Source of the DNA: Taudactylus pleione
Lineage: Eukaryota; Chordata; Amphibia; Anura; Myobatrachidae
Assembly (NCBI GenBank): GCA_031769625.1
Contig: JAUIMM010000686.1
Location: 4,424,001-4,488,000, forward strand
DNA length: 64,000 nucleotides
Direction: 5' to 3'
A model generated the notes under the pieces. That model had not been told where the DNA came from. It did no database searches and saw only the letters and a list, made by a program, of their open reading frames with translations. Below are positions 44,855-56,739 of this stretch, piece by piece. Both the position numbers and the translations under genes were made by a program. Numbering within the stretch: position 1 is the first letter of the stretch; each line of letters opens with the position of its first letter.

Positions 44855-45085
44855 TTGTGGGTTTTTTTTGTGTGTTTGTTTTTGTGTTTTTTTGTGTGTG
44901 GTTTTTTTTTGTGTGTGTTTGTTTTTGTGTGGTGTTTTGTTTTTGTGTTTGTTTTTTGTTGTGTTTTTTTGTGTATTTGTTTTTTTGTGGTGTTGGTTTT
45001 TGTGTTCCTTTTTTTGTGGTGTTGGTTTTTGTGCTCCTTTTTTTTTTTGGTGTGTTTTGTTTTTGGTGTTTTTTTTTTTTTTAGT
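44855..45085. repeat. T/G low-complexity tract
   Basis: Long GTTTTTTTGTGTG-like runs. Frames on either strand (Phe/Val/Cys-rich or Lys/Thr-rich) are composition artefacts. Confidence 0.9.
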
Positions 45086-45754
45086 AAAATTTGATTGCTT
45101 TGGAGTTTTAAAAACACCGTTAGTTTTTGGGCTTGTTCCGGTTTTTTTTGTTTGGTTGGCCGGCCTTTTGTCTTCCTAAATCCAACGTTATTTGACGAAT
45201 CAAGTAAGTGTGCCAGCCTACTGCATTTTGTTTGTTTTTATTTTTGGATCATCAATCAGAATCTTCGTTTTTGTATGTTTTTTAATCTAATTTTTATTCT
45301 AAATATTTCTTAAAGGTGTTTAACACTCCTTTTTGGTCTGGAATCAGGTGTCTATTTTTTCAAACATACACTTTTTTTTGTTTAATCTATGTTTTAAAAC
45401 CAAATTTTTGGGGAATATTGTTTATTGTACTATTTTTAAATGTTAATTTGGTACATTTAACAACAATTCATATTTGCTAGATTAAAAATGAAGCATGGTT
45501 TTAACACTAAAAGTAGTAATATTGGTTTGTCCTTAAAAAATGTTTTATTTTTATTTTTTCCCTCTCATTTTTAAAACGAACAACAAATACACATGTAGTG
45601 ATTTCCGAAGATGGCACTGCCCGACCCTGTAAGAATGTGCCCCATTATTAAAAAGCTAAGTATTTTTGCACAAAAATTCACAATACACTCTGGAGAACCA
45701 ATTAAAAATATAAATTTAACTTTACAGAGCGATGTTGGACAGCTAATAGTGGCC

Positions 45755-46261
45755 ATGTTGACCCCCACCAACCTTCCTCAGCCTCCTCCTGGGCGTAGGC
45801 ATAGGTGGCGTGCAAGGGCCAAGATATATAGAACACATGTCATCCTTTTTGGAATGCCTGATAATGTGGTTGTTACCACTTATCACCTGCCTCCTAATAT
45901 TATCCTAGACACTCTTTCAATAATAAAGAATGATCTAGAAAGTCTGATTAACATTCCTACAGCAATCTCACCACTTACACAGTTGTTGGCAGTGTTACAT
46001 TTCTGCGCCTCAGGCTCCTTCCAAACCACTGTGGGGCTGGTGGGTGGCCTCTCCCAGCCCTCATTTTCACGGATCATGAGGCGTGTGCTAGATGCATTTT
46101 TCAATAATCTAGCACATTTTATTAGTATGCCTTTGGATTCGGAAGCCCTTGATGTGGTAAAGCAGAAGTTTTTTGAAATTGCAGGATTTCCACACATCGA
46201 GTACTCATGCAGCCAGAGGAGGCCTTGCCAGAGGATGGCCCCCCGGAGGAAGGTGTTGTGA
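45755..46261 (+). pseudogene. H2 DDE transposase with catalytic core deleted
   Basis: The frame from the ATG at 45755 matches the H1 transposase N-terminal region: RRHRWRARAKIYRTHVILFG, then LLAVLHFCASGSFQTT and SQPSFSRIMRRVLDAFF, and EIAGFPHI near 46180-46198. There it joins directly to sequence matching the C-terminal tail of H1 (MQPEEALPEDGPPE, in another frame). The missing part corresponds to about 31728-32278 of H1, containing both Asp residues, the intron and the Glu. No catalysis is possible. The splice acceptor CTTTACAG at 45719-45726 is conserved with H1, supporting a spliced 5' leader. The longer start at 45611 is not preferred. Confidence 0.85.
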
Positions 46262-47009
46262 TGCTGTCGGGGAGGCCAGACGCGATGATGTTGTTTCACG
46301 TTTTATTAGGTATGCATATTTAAATTTTTTGGAAAAGAAAATACAATTTTGCAAAATGTATTTTAATGTGGCCCTTTTTCTTTTGTTTTCTTTTCTGACC
46401 AACAAAATCACAACATTTTCCAAAACATGGATAAAAAATGGAACCCTTTGGCAATACCCTGTATGTTTTTGGACTACTAACACAATTTGCATGGATATCC
46501 CCCAACATGTTTAGTTAATTTGCCTTTTGTTTTAGTAATTGATATGTTTTCCATTCCAAACTCTGTTTGTTTTTTACTATACTTGTTTAGGTTTGACTAA
46601 GCCAGATGTTTAATTTGCCCAAACCATGAGGACATTTGTTATGTGTGAATCTGTTATGTTTTTTTTTTACCATTAAAAGCCTGTTGGCAACATGTTTGTT
46701 ATGTAATAAATGTTTTAAATGATGCAAAAATGTTGTTGCTTGTTTGTTTTCAAAATTTGTAAGCCATTTTGAGGTGTATAATGGATGCAAACCATAATTG
46801 TAAAATAACATTACTGCAAATTTTCTTAAGGTTTACTAATACATGTTTTAAGTTCTTACACTATGGAAAGGCACCCAACTTTGTTCCTAAAAATTTTCCC
46901 ATGCAGAATTACACCCTTTAATGTGTGGCAAAAAAGAGGACAAATGTTGGAAATAACACAACTTTAATTTTTTTTTTTTAGAAATGTCATAAAAATGTAA
47001 TAAAAAAAA

Positions 47010-48558
47010 CTACACATCCTCCAAATGCCCCACTATTCTTTGGAGGCAGCAGTAGGCCTGCAATAAGTAGCCCAATGTCTCGTGCAGCTCCTCCTGAATA
47101 TCACTCAGGATGTGGGTTAGATCTGTTGAAAAATTGTTAAAAATGCAGAATAAATACTTCATTACAATTAGAAACATTTGAACATTACACATTATTCAAT
47201 GTACCAAAGAGTGTTTAAACACACTGATGTTACGGTGTGTTTGAAAGTATCAGGCACACAACATTATTAATAGGTTTTTACTTTTCTGCTGATGAAAAAA
47301 TTTTAAACCCTAACTATGTGGCATAATCCAAAATCCACTATGATGATGTTACAAATAATGGGAGGTGTATTCTTAAGTCATGATGGCCATATCCTTAAAA
47401 CACAATGCATGTATTCACTTCTAGAATGTTGTTGATAAACCACAAAAAAATTTTTTTTTGGCCTATAAAACACATCACTTTGCCTAAGTACATTAGTACA
47501 TTTTAAACACAGTGTACACAACATCAACAAGGGTAGTCTGGTTCCTAGCACCTTGGCAAGTTTGGTGACAGGTTTGTGGACATTGTAAAATACTAATCCA
47601 AATGTAATCATTAGTTCCTCAAACTCCTAAAAATATTTTAATTAAAAAAAACAAAATTTTTTGAGGACCACAAAAAAAGGGCCAGACAATAAACATAAGG
47701 TTGTAAGTCTGAAAAACAGCATTACTGCGCAATGATGTTAAACCCCATCCAGCAAATTAAAAAAAAAAGAAAAAAAATTAAACAAATACATGGCTAACAA
47801 CAACACCCCAAAAAATAAAAAACAAAAAAACATACCCTGAGAGTGATCAGACACAGCAACAGATGGTGCCGGCGAAGCTTCTGGTGAGGGTGAATATTCG
47901 GGAGTGGGGGGAATGGTGGAAGGGGAAATGGAGGTGAAAGATCACAGGGAGGGGATATCTGGGACATTTGGGATGAGTGGGCAGGGGAGGGAGGCAGACT
48001 TGGGGAGGATTGGAACAGGGAGGGTTACTGGGGGAGTATGGTGGTGGGGAGGGAGGGCTGGGTTGAGGAGATGCTGGTTTGAAGCTTGTCTTTGGAGACG
48101 CCATGCCCTTCTCTGTCTCCGCTGAGCTTCTAAAATGTAAACATAAAAACACAAACATAAAGTTTTGAATTTCGGTTACACAATACAAGTACACATTCTG
48201 TACAATAGGGACAACATACAGTAGGGTTTTTTAACATTGACTAAAATAATTGGCAAAGGAACATACTTTTGTAACAGTCCACTAATTAATACTCTTAAAC
48301 AAACGCATACTTACGTCTGCGTATTTGCAAACACTAATTCCTGAGGAGCGCTGGCGACCGGCGGCCCAGGTCCGACCAGCGACGCTCTAATTGAGCAATA
48401 TTTTGGTGAAAGCCCGCTGATCGGAGGGCTCGCCTCACCTCCGCATAGGCGGCGCGTTTTGCCCTGTTTGTAATGGACGGCACAGCCTGGGTGATCCGCC
48501 TGTCCATTATGTTGACCAGGACAAGCAGCTCTCTCCTGGTAAACGCTGCGGCTCTCAT
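47010..48558 (-). pseudogene. H2 Myb/SANT-like protein 2, three exons, one internal stop
   Basis: Minus-strand exons: 48558-48315 (donor GTAAGT; an in-frame ATG at 48573 is possible, 48558 is shared with H1), 48129-47836 (acceptor TTTTAG, donor GTATGT) and 47122-47010 (acceptor CAACAG, stop TAG). Exon 1 begins MRAAAFTRRELLVLVNIM and includes YAEVRRALRSAG and LERRWSDLGRR, a complete SANT-like three-helix pattern. Exon 2 is basic then Pro/Ser-rich, with a TGA near 47943 in frame with SPEASPAP further on. Exon 3 (DIQEELHETLGYLLQAY) is helix-like, like exon 3 in H1. The shared three-exon structure in two diverged elements argues for a real gene. Confidence 0.65.
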
Positions 48559-49248
48559 GATGGCAATGGGCATTTTTACAGAAAACATGAAATATACATG
48601 GGGTAGAAAAAATATGATTGGCTAAAATTTTACACTTTCATCAAAAACAACACTATTGGCCAATCATTTAATCATGTGTGCCGAAAAATAAGGTCACATT
48701 TGATTGGCTACAACACGCAGTGTGCAATTGCAAACATAAGAGTGCAAATGATCCTAACGCAAAATGCACATGCATTTATAAAGTTAACACAATTAGCAAA
48801 CGGACATTCACAGATAATAAACCTTACTTTGTTTTTAAGATTGTGTGAAAAAATAAGAACGGAGAAAACAAACACGAAATGAACAATAAAGTTTATTGAC
48901 ACATGAGAAAAACCTCGTTTTAAAGAACAGCAAGAGTTAAACACTTAATTAGATAATTGACAACAAGCTAATAACAAGCTGATCGATAATCCATGCAAAC
49001 ATGACATGTGACCATCAAAACAGCACATACGGCCGCAAACATCAGAACATAATTAGCATACAGCGACTGACAGCGCCTGACTACGATTGACTCGATCGTT
49101 CGTTCAGATCAGTCGGTAGCTAGAGGAGGTGCAGTGCTAACGAATGGGCGTCACTTTGTTTACGATCGCCCTGCCGTACGATCGGATTTTGCGGTCGTTG
49201 GTCGTACGACCGTGCGACCGCAACGACCGACTCTGAATGAGGTCCAAT

Positions 49249-49815
49249 ATACTTTTTGAATGAATCAACGTTGGGGTTGGCCCAGACTCACCGCATTATT
49301 TTAGTTGCCAGAGTCTTTGCTATCCCCTGTGCCAGCATCATCTTTCTCAGAGCATTGCCAGAAAAAATGGCACTTCTAGCAGCAATTAAAGATAGTGGGC
49401 ATAATAGGTAATTGTTTGGTTGCAGGATGTGTGGGAGCCAGAAATGTTGAACTTGTGTAAGAATATGATGTACCTCCCCATATTAATTATATTGTGTATA
49501 AACAATACATTCCATCTTAAATCAAAAAAGTTAAATAAGTGCTTTATACTTTTACTCTATTTACAATTTTAACAATAGTAATCCCCCCACATTCTAATTA
49601 GCAATGTATTTACTAGGCTGGAACCCATGTGTACCCCAGTGGTGGATCTTAAATTACAGTGGAACCCTACTCGGTTTGTTCCCTGTAATTTTAGGAACCA
49701 GAACTGGCTGACCAGTCCGGGGCTGGTTAGCCTTTGGGGGGGGGGACCCCACGTCAATTTTTTTCTTAAAATTAAAACTTAATATATAAAAAAATAGACA
49801 AGCGGTCTGCACATA
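49249..49815. other. Gene-free stretch between H2 and a hairpin MITE
   Basis: 49600-49770 contains a segment (GGAACCAGAACTGGCTGACC, GGGGGACCCCACGTCAATTTTTT) related to 5500-5740, 6395-6420 and 61545-61600, so part of it is repeat-derived. No gene is seen. Confidence 0.5.
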
Positions 49816-50365
49816 GGCCCTGATTCAGAGCCGGACGCTCTGACCAGAGCGCTCGCTCTGAATCAGGGCCCACTTCCATTAAAATGGAGCGTCCTCCTGG
49901 ACGCTCGTATAGCTGTGGGTCACCACCCACAGCATATACGAGCGTCCAACAAGATGGTCGCGATGGTCTTGACCATCGCGACCATCGGACTTGCGAGAGA
50001 AACCCTGTGGTCGGGTTTCTCAACCGCAAGGCCAGGAGTGATTTTGGCTCTATCAGAGCCAAAATCACTCCCACTGACATCACTAGTGATGTCAGTGGGG
50101 CCGGCTTCAGACAGTAGGCGTTCCCATAGGAACGCCTCCGTCTGGCAGGCACGCCCCCAGAATGCCCACCAAAGGGGGCGTGCTGTCAATCAACATGGAC
50201 AGCACGCCCCCTTTGGTGCGAGACCCGGAGCGATGGAAAGTCCTTCACTCGCCGGGTCTCGCGCATGCGCACGATGGAGCTCCCTCTGTCGTGCGCATGC
50301 GCAGTGGGGAACATCGACCCACTTGCGAGCGGACTGCCGCTCGCGAATGGGTCTGAATGACCCCC
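49816..50365 (-). mobile_element. Hairpin-chain MITE copy 4, reverse orientation, ATA duplication
   Basis: The ends GGCCCTGATTCAGAGCCGGAC and GTCTGAATGACCCCC have ATA on both sides (49813-49815, 50366-50368). Hairpins appear in the reverse order of copy 2: GCTGTGGGTCACCACCCACAGC, GATGGTCGCGATGGTC/GACCATCGCGACCATC, GTGATTTTGGCTCTATCAGAGCCAAAATCAC, CACTGACATCACTAGTGATGTCAGTG, GGCGTTCCCATAGGAACGCC, the CCAAAGGGGGCGTGCTGTC pair, and the GCGCATGCGCACGATGGAGC pair. Confidence 0.9.
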
Positions 50366-50389
50366 ATATTTTACTGATATGTGCAGCCT

Positions 50390-50608
50390 GCTTGTTAGGG
50401 AGAGAAATTCGGCCGGTGAAATCGGGACTTCAAAACGGACAGGATCGACTAAATACACCATCAATCAAAACGATCCTCTCAAAACTGGGAGCTTGGTAAA
50501 TGCCCAATTTTTAAAGTGAAAAAAAAAACCGGACGTTTTTGATCGATCCAATCCGAGTTGAAAAGCGGGACAAATCGGGACCAACACAAATCTTAGTAAA
50601 TTTACCCC
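50390..50608. mobile_element. MITE fragment, right end CTTAGTAAATTTACCCCTT
   Basis: The right end matches the GGGGTAAATTTACTAAG family. The interior has inverse pieces (GAAATCGGGACTTCAAAACGG, GGACAAATCGGGACC) but no clear left end. It abuts hairpin MITE copy 4. Confidence 0.5.
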
Positions 50609-50766
50609 TTACAGTACTTTATTATTTCTGGAATGATTTAACAGATTTCTTCTTGTGTCTTGAACTAGTATTAGAATTAGAAATTATACGGAAAAAAAGT
50701 TGCTTGTGCCGAGTACCTTTGAGTACCATCAGAAAATAAGCACTGATTGCACAGCTAAAGATACTT

Positions 50767-51492
50767 AGGGGTCTATTCATGTAAAATTCTGAAAATGTTT
50801 CACTATATATCACATCACTTCAATGCGATATATAGCTTTATTTACACGAAATTCATGAACATGCACTTGGTCATCTAAGTGGCGGGAGTAGGCACAGAAT
50901 GAGGGGGCACTGTGGCAGCGAGCAGTCAGGAGGAGGTGACCCGGCATATGCATATGTTGGGTCACCTTCCAACTATATAGCGGCGGTGGGGGTAGGAGCA
51001 GAGTGAGGGGGCTCTGGGGCAACAGTCAGAAGCAGGTGTCCCGGTTAGGTCACCTAACAAAAATATAGCTGAGGTGGGGGTAGGATCAGAGCAAGGGGGC
51101 ACTGGGGCAGCGGGCAGTAAGAAGGAGGTGAACCGGCATTTGCACATCTATATGCCCTGGGCTCCTCTGATTAGCTGCTGTGGATATAGAGGGCGGGGAG
51201 AACAGGAAGACAGCAGTCTTCATTGCTCTTTTCCCCTAACAAGCCTCTTTACACCATCCTGAGGTGGCAAATGGATTTTGCGAAGCGAAATGGAAAGCAG
51301 AGTTTTCCGTGCTTCTATTAATCGCTCTCCCCATACTAATGTATGGGGAAGTGATAGCTACACTGATCAAGGGAATGCTGGAGAAATCAAAGATTTCTCC
51401 ACAGTAACCCTTTCCCTGAATGGGGTGAAGCAGTGAAAAGCCCTGTTATCACTGATAAAGAGCTTTTCACTGTTATATTAAATAGACCCCCT
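50767..51492. mobile_element. Foldback MITE, AGGGGTCTATT ends, with internal repeats
   Basis: AGGGGTCTATTCATGTAAAA and TATTAAATAGACCCCCT are inverse ends, with inner pairing around TTTTCACT. Three diverged copies of a ~90-bp block (GGGGTAGGAGCAGAGTGAGGGGGC, GGGGCAGCGGGCAGT, GGAGGTGACCCGGCAT) occupy 50878-51145. No gene is seen. Confidence 0.7.
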
Positions 51493-54400
51493 GTAGTGGT
51501 ACATGTAACAAGAAATATAATGGTAGTAGATGGGGGGTGAATTATTATTTTAGAAGTATTACTAGTTAACCTATGGAGATACTGTAGTTAAAAACAGTTA
51601 AGCAAATGAATTAGCCTTTTAAAACCACACAAATAAGGGACTGTTGTCGGTAGTGCACAAAAGCAGACTAAAAATATTTAAGATTATGTAGATTACAAAA
51701 ATAAAAAACAAAATCTATATGGGGTTGATTGTGTTTGTTTGTTGTTTCTTCATTACGGAGCTTGTATTTTAGCTACCGTACAGTATGCATATACTTAAGT
51801 CATTTTTACTGCCATAGATGGCATGCATGGGGAATGCTGTGTTAATAAAAGTGCCTATTGTGATTGTTCACGTGTCTCTTAAATCTACATGCAGCTTGTA
51901 AGTGTAAGATGTAAGAGTTATGTTTAGAACAGTTTCAAGTAATAAAGTATACTAACACTAAGTTCATGGTAACAATTTAAATGCATAGAATTAAAAACAA
52001 TGTATATAAATCTGGTTGTGTATAAAAAATGAAATGTAAAAATACTGAGCTAAATAGAAAGTGCTATAGCTTTAATGGAAAATACAAGGGGCACCACCAC
52101 ATGCCATCCCACGCACCACAAACTAATTGACATGACATATTGACTGGCACTATTCCGGTGATCGGAGAGCAGGAGTATGCATACCATTGCAACTCAGCAA
52201 TAATTACTGATTAAAAGCCAGTTAAAAGGCAATGAAGACTGAAACATAGATTAACCAAACGACCCTCATCTACAGCAAAGCCATAGATAGATGGGAAACC
52301 ATTATGAAATCATCACTTAAAGTGTCTACAAACATTAATAACTACTTGAAAGTCTGGAAGATTTATAGCATCGCTACTGTACTCAGTCCATAGATGCTGT
52401 GTTATGTTCCTTCTGCATAAAAATGCCTTCATTATTGGCTGCAAGTGCTGCCCAGGGAATTGGGAGTTCCAAACCACTACCGACGGAGCTATTTTTAACC
52501 TTCATAATTGAATCCATTGTTTCATATGTTTTAAATGGGAAACAGCAGTGCTTAGTAATATTAATAGTCTACAAAATTCAACAATACCAATATGTTTTCA
52601 GTGCTGTTATGCGCAGTGAAATGTTCATTAGAGCTAAGGTTATAATAACTGTTTTACTTGCTCTATAATTTAGAAGGTTTTAGTGTTTGTGTGAATATTG
52701 TTTAGCTAATTTGTGGCTATTATCTCTGCAGTCACTTTGAGGCACCTTAGTAGATGGATTTCAAGCAAGCCGCTAATCTGTTTTTTTTTCACAGCTAATT
52801 TATAGTCCTGCACTAGATGAATCATAAACAGCCAAGACACAGAAAGTACATAATCATGTTTAATTTCAGTGTTCAGTTATTGTAAACACGTTATTTAATA
52901 CAGTATTAATCAGAGAGTAATGCTGGAGTTTAGTTTATCAGTTTTTTTCACATTTGACATAAACCTGTATGATTAATGAATGATTAGCTTTGCTTTTGCT
53001 ACCTATATTTTGCTAAATTTAAGAAATATTACTTTGCCTCCTATTCAATAAGTAAGGTGAAAGGAATTTAATTAGGCAAATTTTTTTTGCTTTTGTTGAT
53101 TCTGGTTCGTTACATTTTTATGAAATGGAGCTAGACATGGAATAGGGTCATGGTCGGACTGGCCAGGCAGAGGGGGGGAGCGGAGTTAGTCCCCTGTGGA
53201 CCCTGCTGACTTTGAACACACTCTCTACCATGGGAGTGCGGAGAGCCCTTAGTGCCAATACTCATGTTTATGGCTGTGGAGGCCATGGATCTTTTCAACT
53301 GCTACAACCGCCACACTTTTTCTTATTTTGGGGCAGATGCATCCAGCTGTTCTCATTCATTCATTCTAGTTACTGCTGAATTGCAGATGTAACAAGCCAA
53401 TCCCCTCTCCTTCCCTCCCAGCCAATCAGAGACTGAACATCCCAAACCTGACCCCTCCCAGCTCGGTCCCGCTGGACGATAACGACATCTTTGGTTGTCC
53501 GTAAATGCTGGCCAATTTGGACGATATTGTCAAGAATTGCCTGTTCAGATATGTGGCTGAATGACATCACTAAAAGATATCTATCATAGATATCATTCAG
53601 TTTGCACACCCAATATCGTTTGTCCTGCATTACAGAAAGTTCAAGGGAAATCATTCAGCGATATCGTTGATGGAGCACATTGCTCCATGTGTTCCCGGTG
53701 TTAGGAAGGAGCTGTGGTCCTGCTCCAGTGTTCCTGACTTGGGGGAGGGAGGATTTCACCGTTCAAAAGATACATTTGTTCCATAAAACAAAAGTGTCAT
53801 ACATTTTGTTAGGAGAGTAGGTGGAATGAATTCTCCACATGAAATCACTTAATGGGAGCTGAAGGACCCTTTTATGGATGCCCCCTTAACATTGTAAAGG
53901 ATTGAACTTTGGCTTGTGCAGTTGACATAATGATACAGTTTAACTTTTTGTGATAGGGACTTTCTTAGTCAAACAGATTATTTATTCACTATTAACTAAA
54001 ATTGATGTGGCTGTTTTTTTATTTAAAAAAATCCCTTCAACAAATCTGTCCTGAAGGAACTTAACAAGAAATGTGTTTTCACCCTTTTATGTGACTTCAT
54101 TTGTACTTTATATTATTCAAATTTCTTTATGTTTTATTCCACTATTTATTAATTTTATGGCATATTACACAATAAATGATGTTATAATATAAGGTTTGGT
54201 CTATTTATCCATTTAAGCGCAACCATTATTTTTTTTATATGTAAGGTTACCAATTTCCCCTATTTGAACGTGGTTTCTGCTGTTGTATCTATGGGCCTGG
54301 TTTATAGATAGACACAATGTCGATGCTGCAAACAATGGAGCAGTTTTTTGTCACTGCGCATGCATTGCGATGGATTAGTGATGGCGGTCACCAAGAGTAT

Positions 54401-54844
54401 TTCTTCGTAAAGGTAGTTAGTGTTTGGGAGAGGTAACAAAATGTTTAGAAAATGCAGGTGTGTTGGGACTGTTTTCTGGGCATACTTTAGTGAGGCTCTG
54501 CAAACTTGTTCACAGCTGCATAGGCCCCAGTGTCTTAGAAGAGCTGCTCTATGTGAGACAACATAGGCTTATACAGAAGTTCAATATGCACCCGATGTTT
54601 CCAACGTTCCCACTTTTGTGCATGAGCGGTGGAAGTTAGACTTCAGAGGTGGGGTCTCAGTGCACAAGTCGGCAGCTGAGCCATTTGTATATTTTTGCAA
54701 ATCCGCTGTGTACGGAGTTGCAGTAATTATGGGATTTGCGTCCATCTCTGAGTCATGCCCTGTATTCCTAATAAGGTTTGGCTTTACCTTCTTCAAGTGC
54801 TCAGTTTTAACTTTGTACTCAATAATGTAACTAACTAACAAGCA
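51493..54844. other. Gene-free stretch, the longest quiet region
   Basis: AT-rich. A small GC-rich patch is at 53150-53210, and a run with GATATC/TATCGTT pairs at 53460-53690 may be MITE debris. Frames at 52399-52668 and 53370-53654 have no family motifs. No host exon could be supported. Confidence 0.45.
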
Positions 54845-54965
54845 GAGATGAGTGGTTTGCTTCCCACGGAAAGATGGAAGCATACCACTCAGGGGTTACG
54901 ATTGGATCTGAATCCCGGCTCAGGTACTCCCGCCAAGGATCCCAAAATGAGGCAAAACATCATTG
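54845..54965 (+). mobile_element. hAT terminal fragment related to 3990-4141
   Basis: GAGATGAGTGGTTTGC at the start, then GGCTCAGGTACTCCCGCC and GAGGCAAAACATCATTGG, in the same order as the inverse of 4141-3990. No partner end is found. Confidence 0.6.
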
Positions 54966-55326
54966 GTACCTTTTTTTTTAAGAAAATCTATCACTGTAGT
55001 ATATTGTTTATCTGCCCAAAAAATACTCACTGTGTCTGAGCTAAGGCTGCTGCACCCCAAGAAGACCTCTTTGTGTTAAGTATTTTTTCCTGTTATAAGG
55101 CAAAATTGCAAAATAAAAAACATTTTTCCTGTTTTTTTTCCAGTATTTTCTAATTGAATTGAAAATATTGTGTATTTCAAGCAGTGTGTGTTGAGACAAG
55201 CAATGCAGCATATATTTCTGTTCTGTGTGCGCTGGTATTCCCCCATCATCTGCACCCCAAAAGTTCTTGGCTGGTGTAAAAAAAAAATCTCCATTCTTTT
55301 AATAAAAATGCATGGTAAGGGTAACT
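54966..55326. other. Gene-free spacer
   Basis: AT-rich, no supported feature. Confidence 0.4.
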
Positions 55327-55859
55327 GGACCTAATTCAGACCCGCTCGTGAGCGCTGAGCACTCGCAAGCGGGTCGATGGTGCCCTAATGTGCATTCGCA
55401 CGACGGAGGGAGCTCCGTTGTGCTCATGCGCGAGACCCGCATAGCGACAGCCAAGCTGTCGCTATGGGTCTCGCACCAAAGAGGGCGTGCTGTCGATGGT
55501 GACTGATGGGTGCGCCCGGTGCGTTGCTGCCCAGACGGAGGCGTTCCCATGGGAACGCCTATCGTCTGGGTCCGGCCCCACTGACATCACTAGTGATGTC
55601 AGTGGGAGTGCTTTTGGCTCTGATAGAGTCAAAAGCACTCCTGGGCTTGCGGCAGCGAGACCCTACCGCAGGGTCTCGTCGCAAGCCCGATGGTCGCGAT
55701 GGTCTTGACCATCGCGACCATCTTTTTGGCCGCTCGCTATAGCTGTGGGTGGACACCCACAGCTGTGCGAGCGGCCAGGAGGCCGCTCCATTTTTAGGTA
55801 GGAGGGCCCTGATTCACAGCGAGCGCTCTGGTCAGAGCGTCCGGCTCTGAATCAGGCCC
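55327..55859 (+). mobile_element. Hairpin-chain MITE copy 5
   Basis: The ends GGACCTAATTCAGACCCGC and GGCTCTGAATCAGGCCC are flanked by ACT and TCT (decayed duplication). It has the same hairpin chain as copy 2, but the right arm of the ACCAAAG/CTTTGGT hairpin is missing after CTGTCGATGGTGACTGATGG (about 55490-55520). This suggests a deletion, possibly caused by the hairpin itself. Confidence 0.9.
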
Positions 55860-55862
55860 TCT

Positions 55863-56739
55863 GTCCCTGCTTTCGCTATCTCATTGTTGTACGTTCACTT
55901 GATGTGTTGGCAGTTGAACAAATGAAGCTTTATTCCTGTCCTAATGTCAAAAATAAATCCAATCATGAATCATTCGATAGAAGAGCAGGAGCAGCAACCC
56001 AGTACTATTACTGTGGCTGCTGCCAGTCATAGTACTTCAAAATCTGCTAAAGGTGTTAAAGGGGATAGAAGGTTTAAGAAAGGGCGCCTGAAATATAAAC
56101 AATATTTCACAGTGTTAAAGTCTGGCTGAGGAAGTTACTCTCTCTCTCCATTTAGATGTTTCTCACATACCCTGTCAATTTTATTTTTTTTGTTTGTATT
56201 TGTGGTTTTGTTTGTTTCTTGTTACTTTTGACATTTTGTTTTTGTTACTGCATTCTAACCTATTTTCCTTGAAGAGGAGGCAATTGCACGCGATGTACTC
56301 ATGGGTGCGAGTCATCACGGCAATGGCTGCACTTTATGGCAGCCTGAATTCACATAAAAGTGGTCGCAGCCCCATAGGGTTCAGAGCAAAATTATGTGAA
56401 TACGGGCTGGAAGCGGGCCGCGAAGGGTGCAAGGCGTTGGTGCTTTGCTGGCGTTTTAATGCCATTGCAATGGCAACTCGCACCCTTCGCATGTAATTGG
56501 ATTGACCCCATAGCCTGGCAGGAAAGCATTGCTCCTCATAGACATGGGAGTTAGTTGTGGGGCAACTCCCTTATCATGGGACGAGTTCTCTTAACACAGA
56601 AGTGACACCTTCTTAGTAGCTAGGGAAAGTATTATTAAGCTAATTAGGATGGGTAGTGCCTTCTCTTTTTGGCCACCCATTGTTTATCTATTACCTAATA
56701 AAAGCTGTGACCTTAGAACACTCACATCTAGCAAAATAG
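55863..56739. other. Unassigned stretch with an inverted segment
   Basis: 56275-56495 has weak inverse pairing (CAATTGCACGCGATG / CGCATGTAATTG) and may be an old MITE. The frame at 55944-56129 (plus) has a KGRLKYKQYFTVLK end but no motif I can name. Confidence 0.4.

Larger units (their letters stand above)
41621..49245 (+). mobile_element. PIF/Harbinger element H2, ~7.6 kb, three-gene layout, AAT duplication
   Basis: The ends GGACCTCATTCAGAGTTGGT and inverse GGACCTCATTCAGAGTCGGT form ~43-bp inverted repeats through GCACGGTCGTACG. AAT lies on both sides (41618-41620, 49246-49248). The gene order matches H1: Myb/SANT-like 1 (minus), tandem repeats, transposase (plus, core deleted), Myb/SANT-like 2 (minus). 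Left subterminal 41765-41885 (TTTGATTGACAGG, GTTTGTGGGAG, GGGGAGTGCATAAATTA) matches the group B MITE core. Confidence 0.9.

Noticed and set aside
44795..45179. Hydrophobic Phe/Cys/Val-rich frame as a membrane protein, and the Lys/Thr-rich opposite frame
   Set aside because: Both come from the T/G low-complexity tract at 44855-45085.
49884..50499. Long frames on both strands across the hairpin MITE
   Set aside because: GC-rich palindromes keep frames open on both strands at once; the other copies show unrelated frames.
52399..52668. Plus-strand frame as a small membrane protein
   Set aside because: AT-rich context without family motif or splice context; such lengths occur by chance here.
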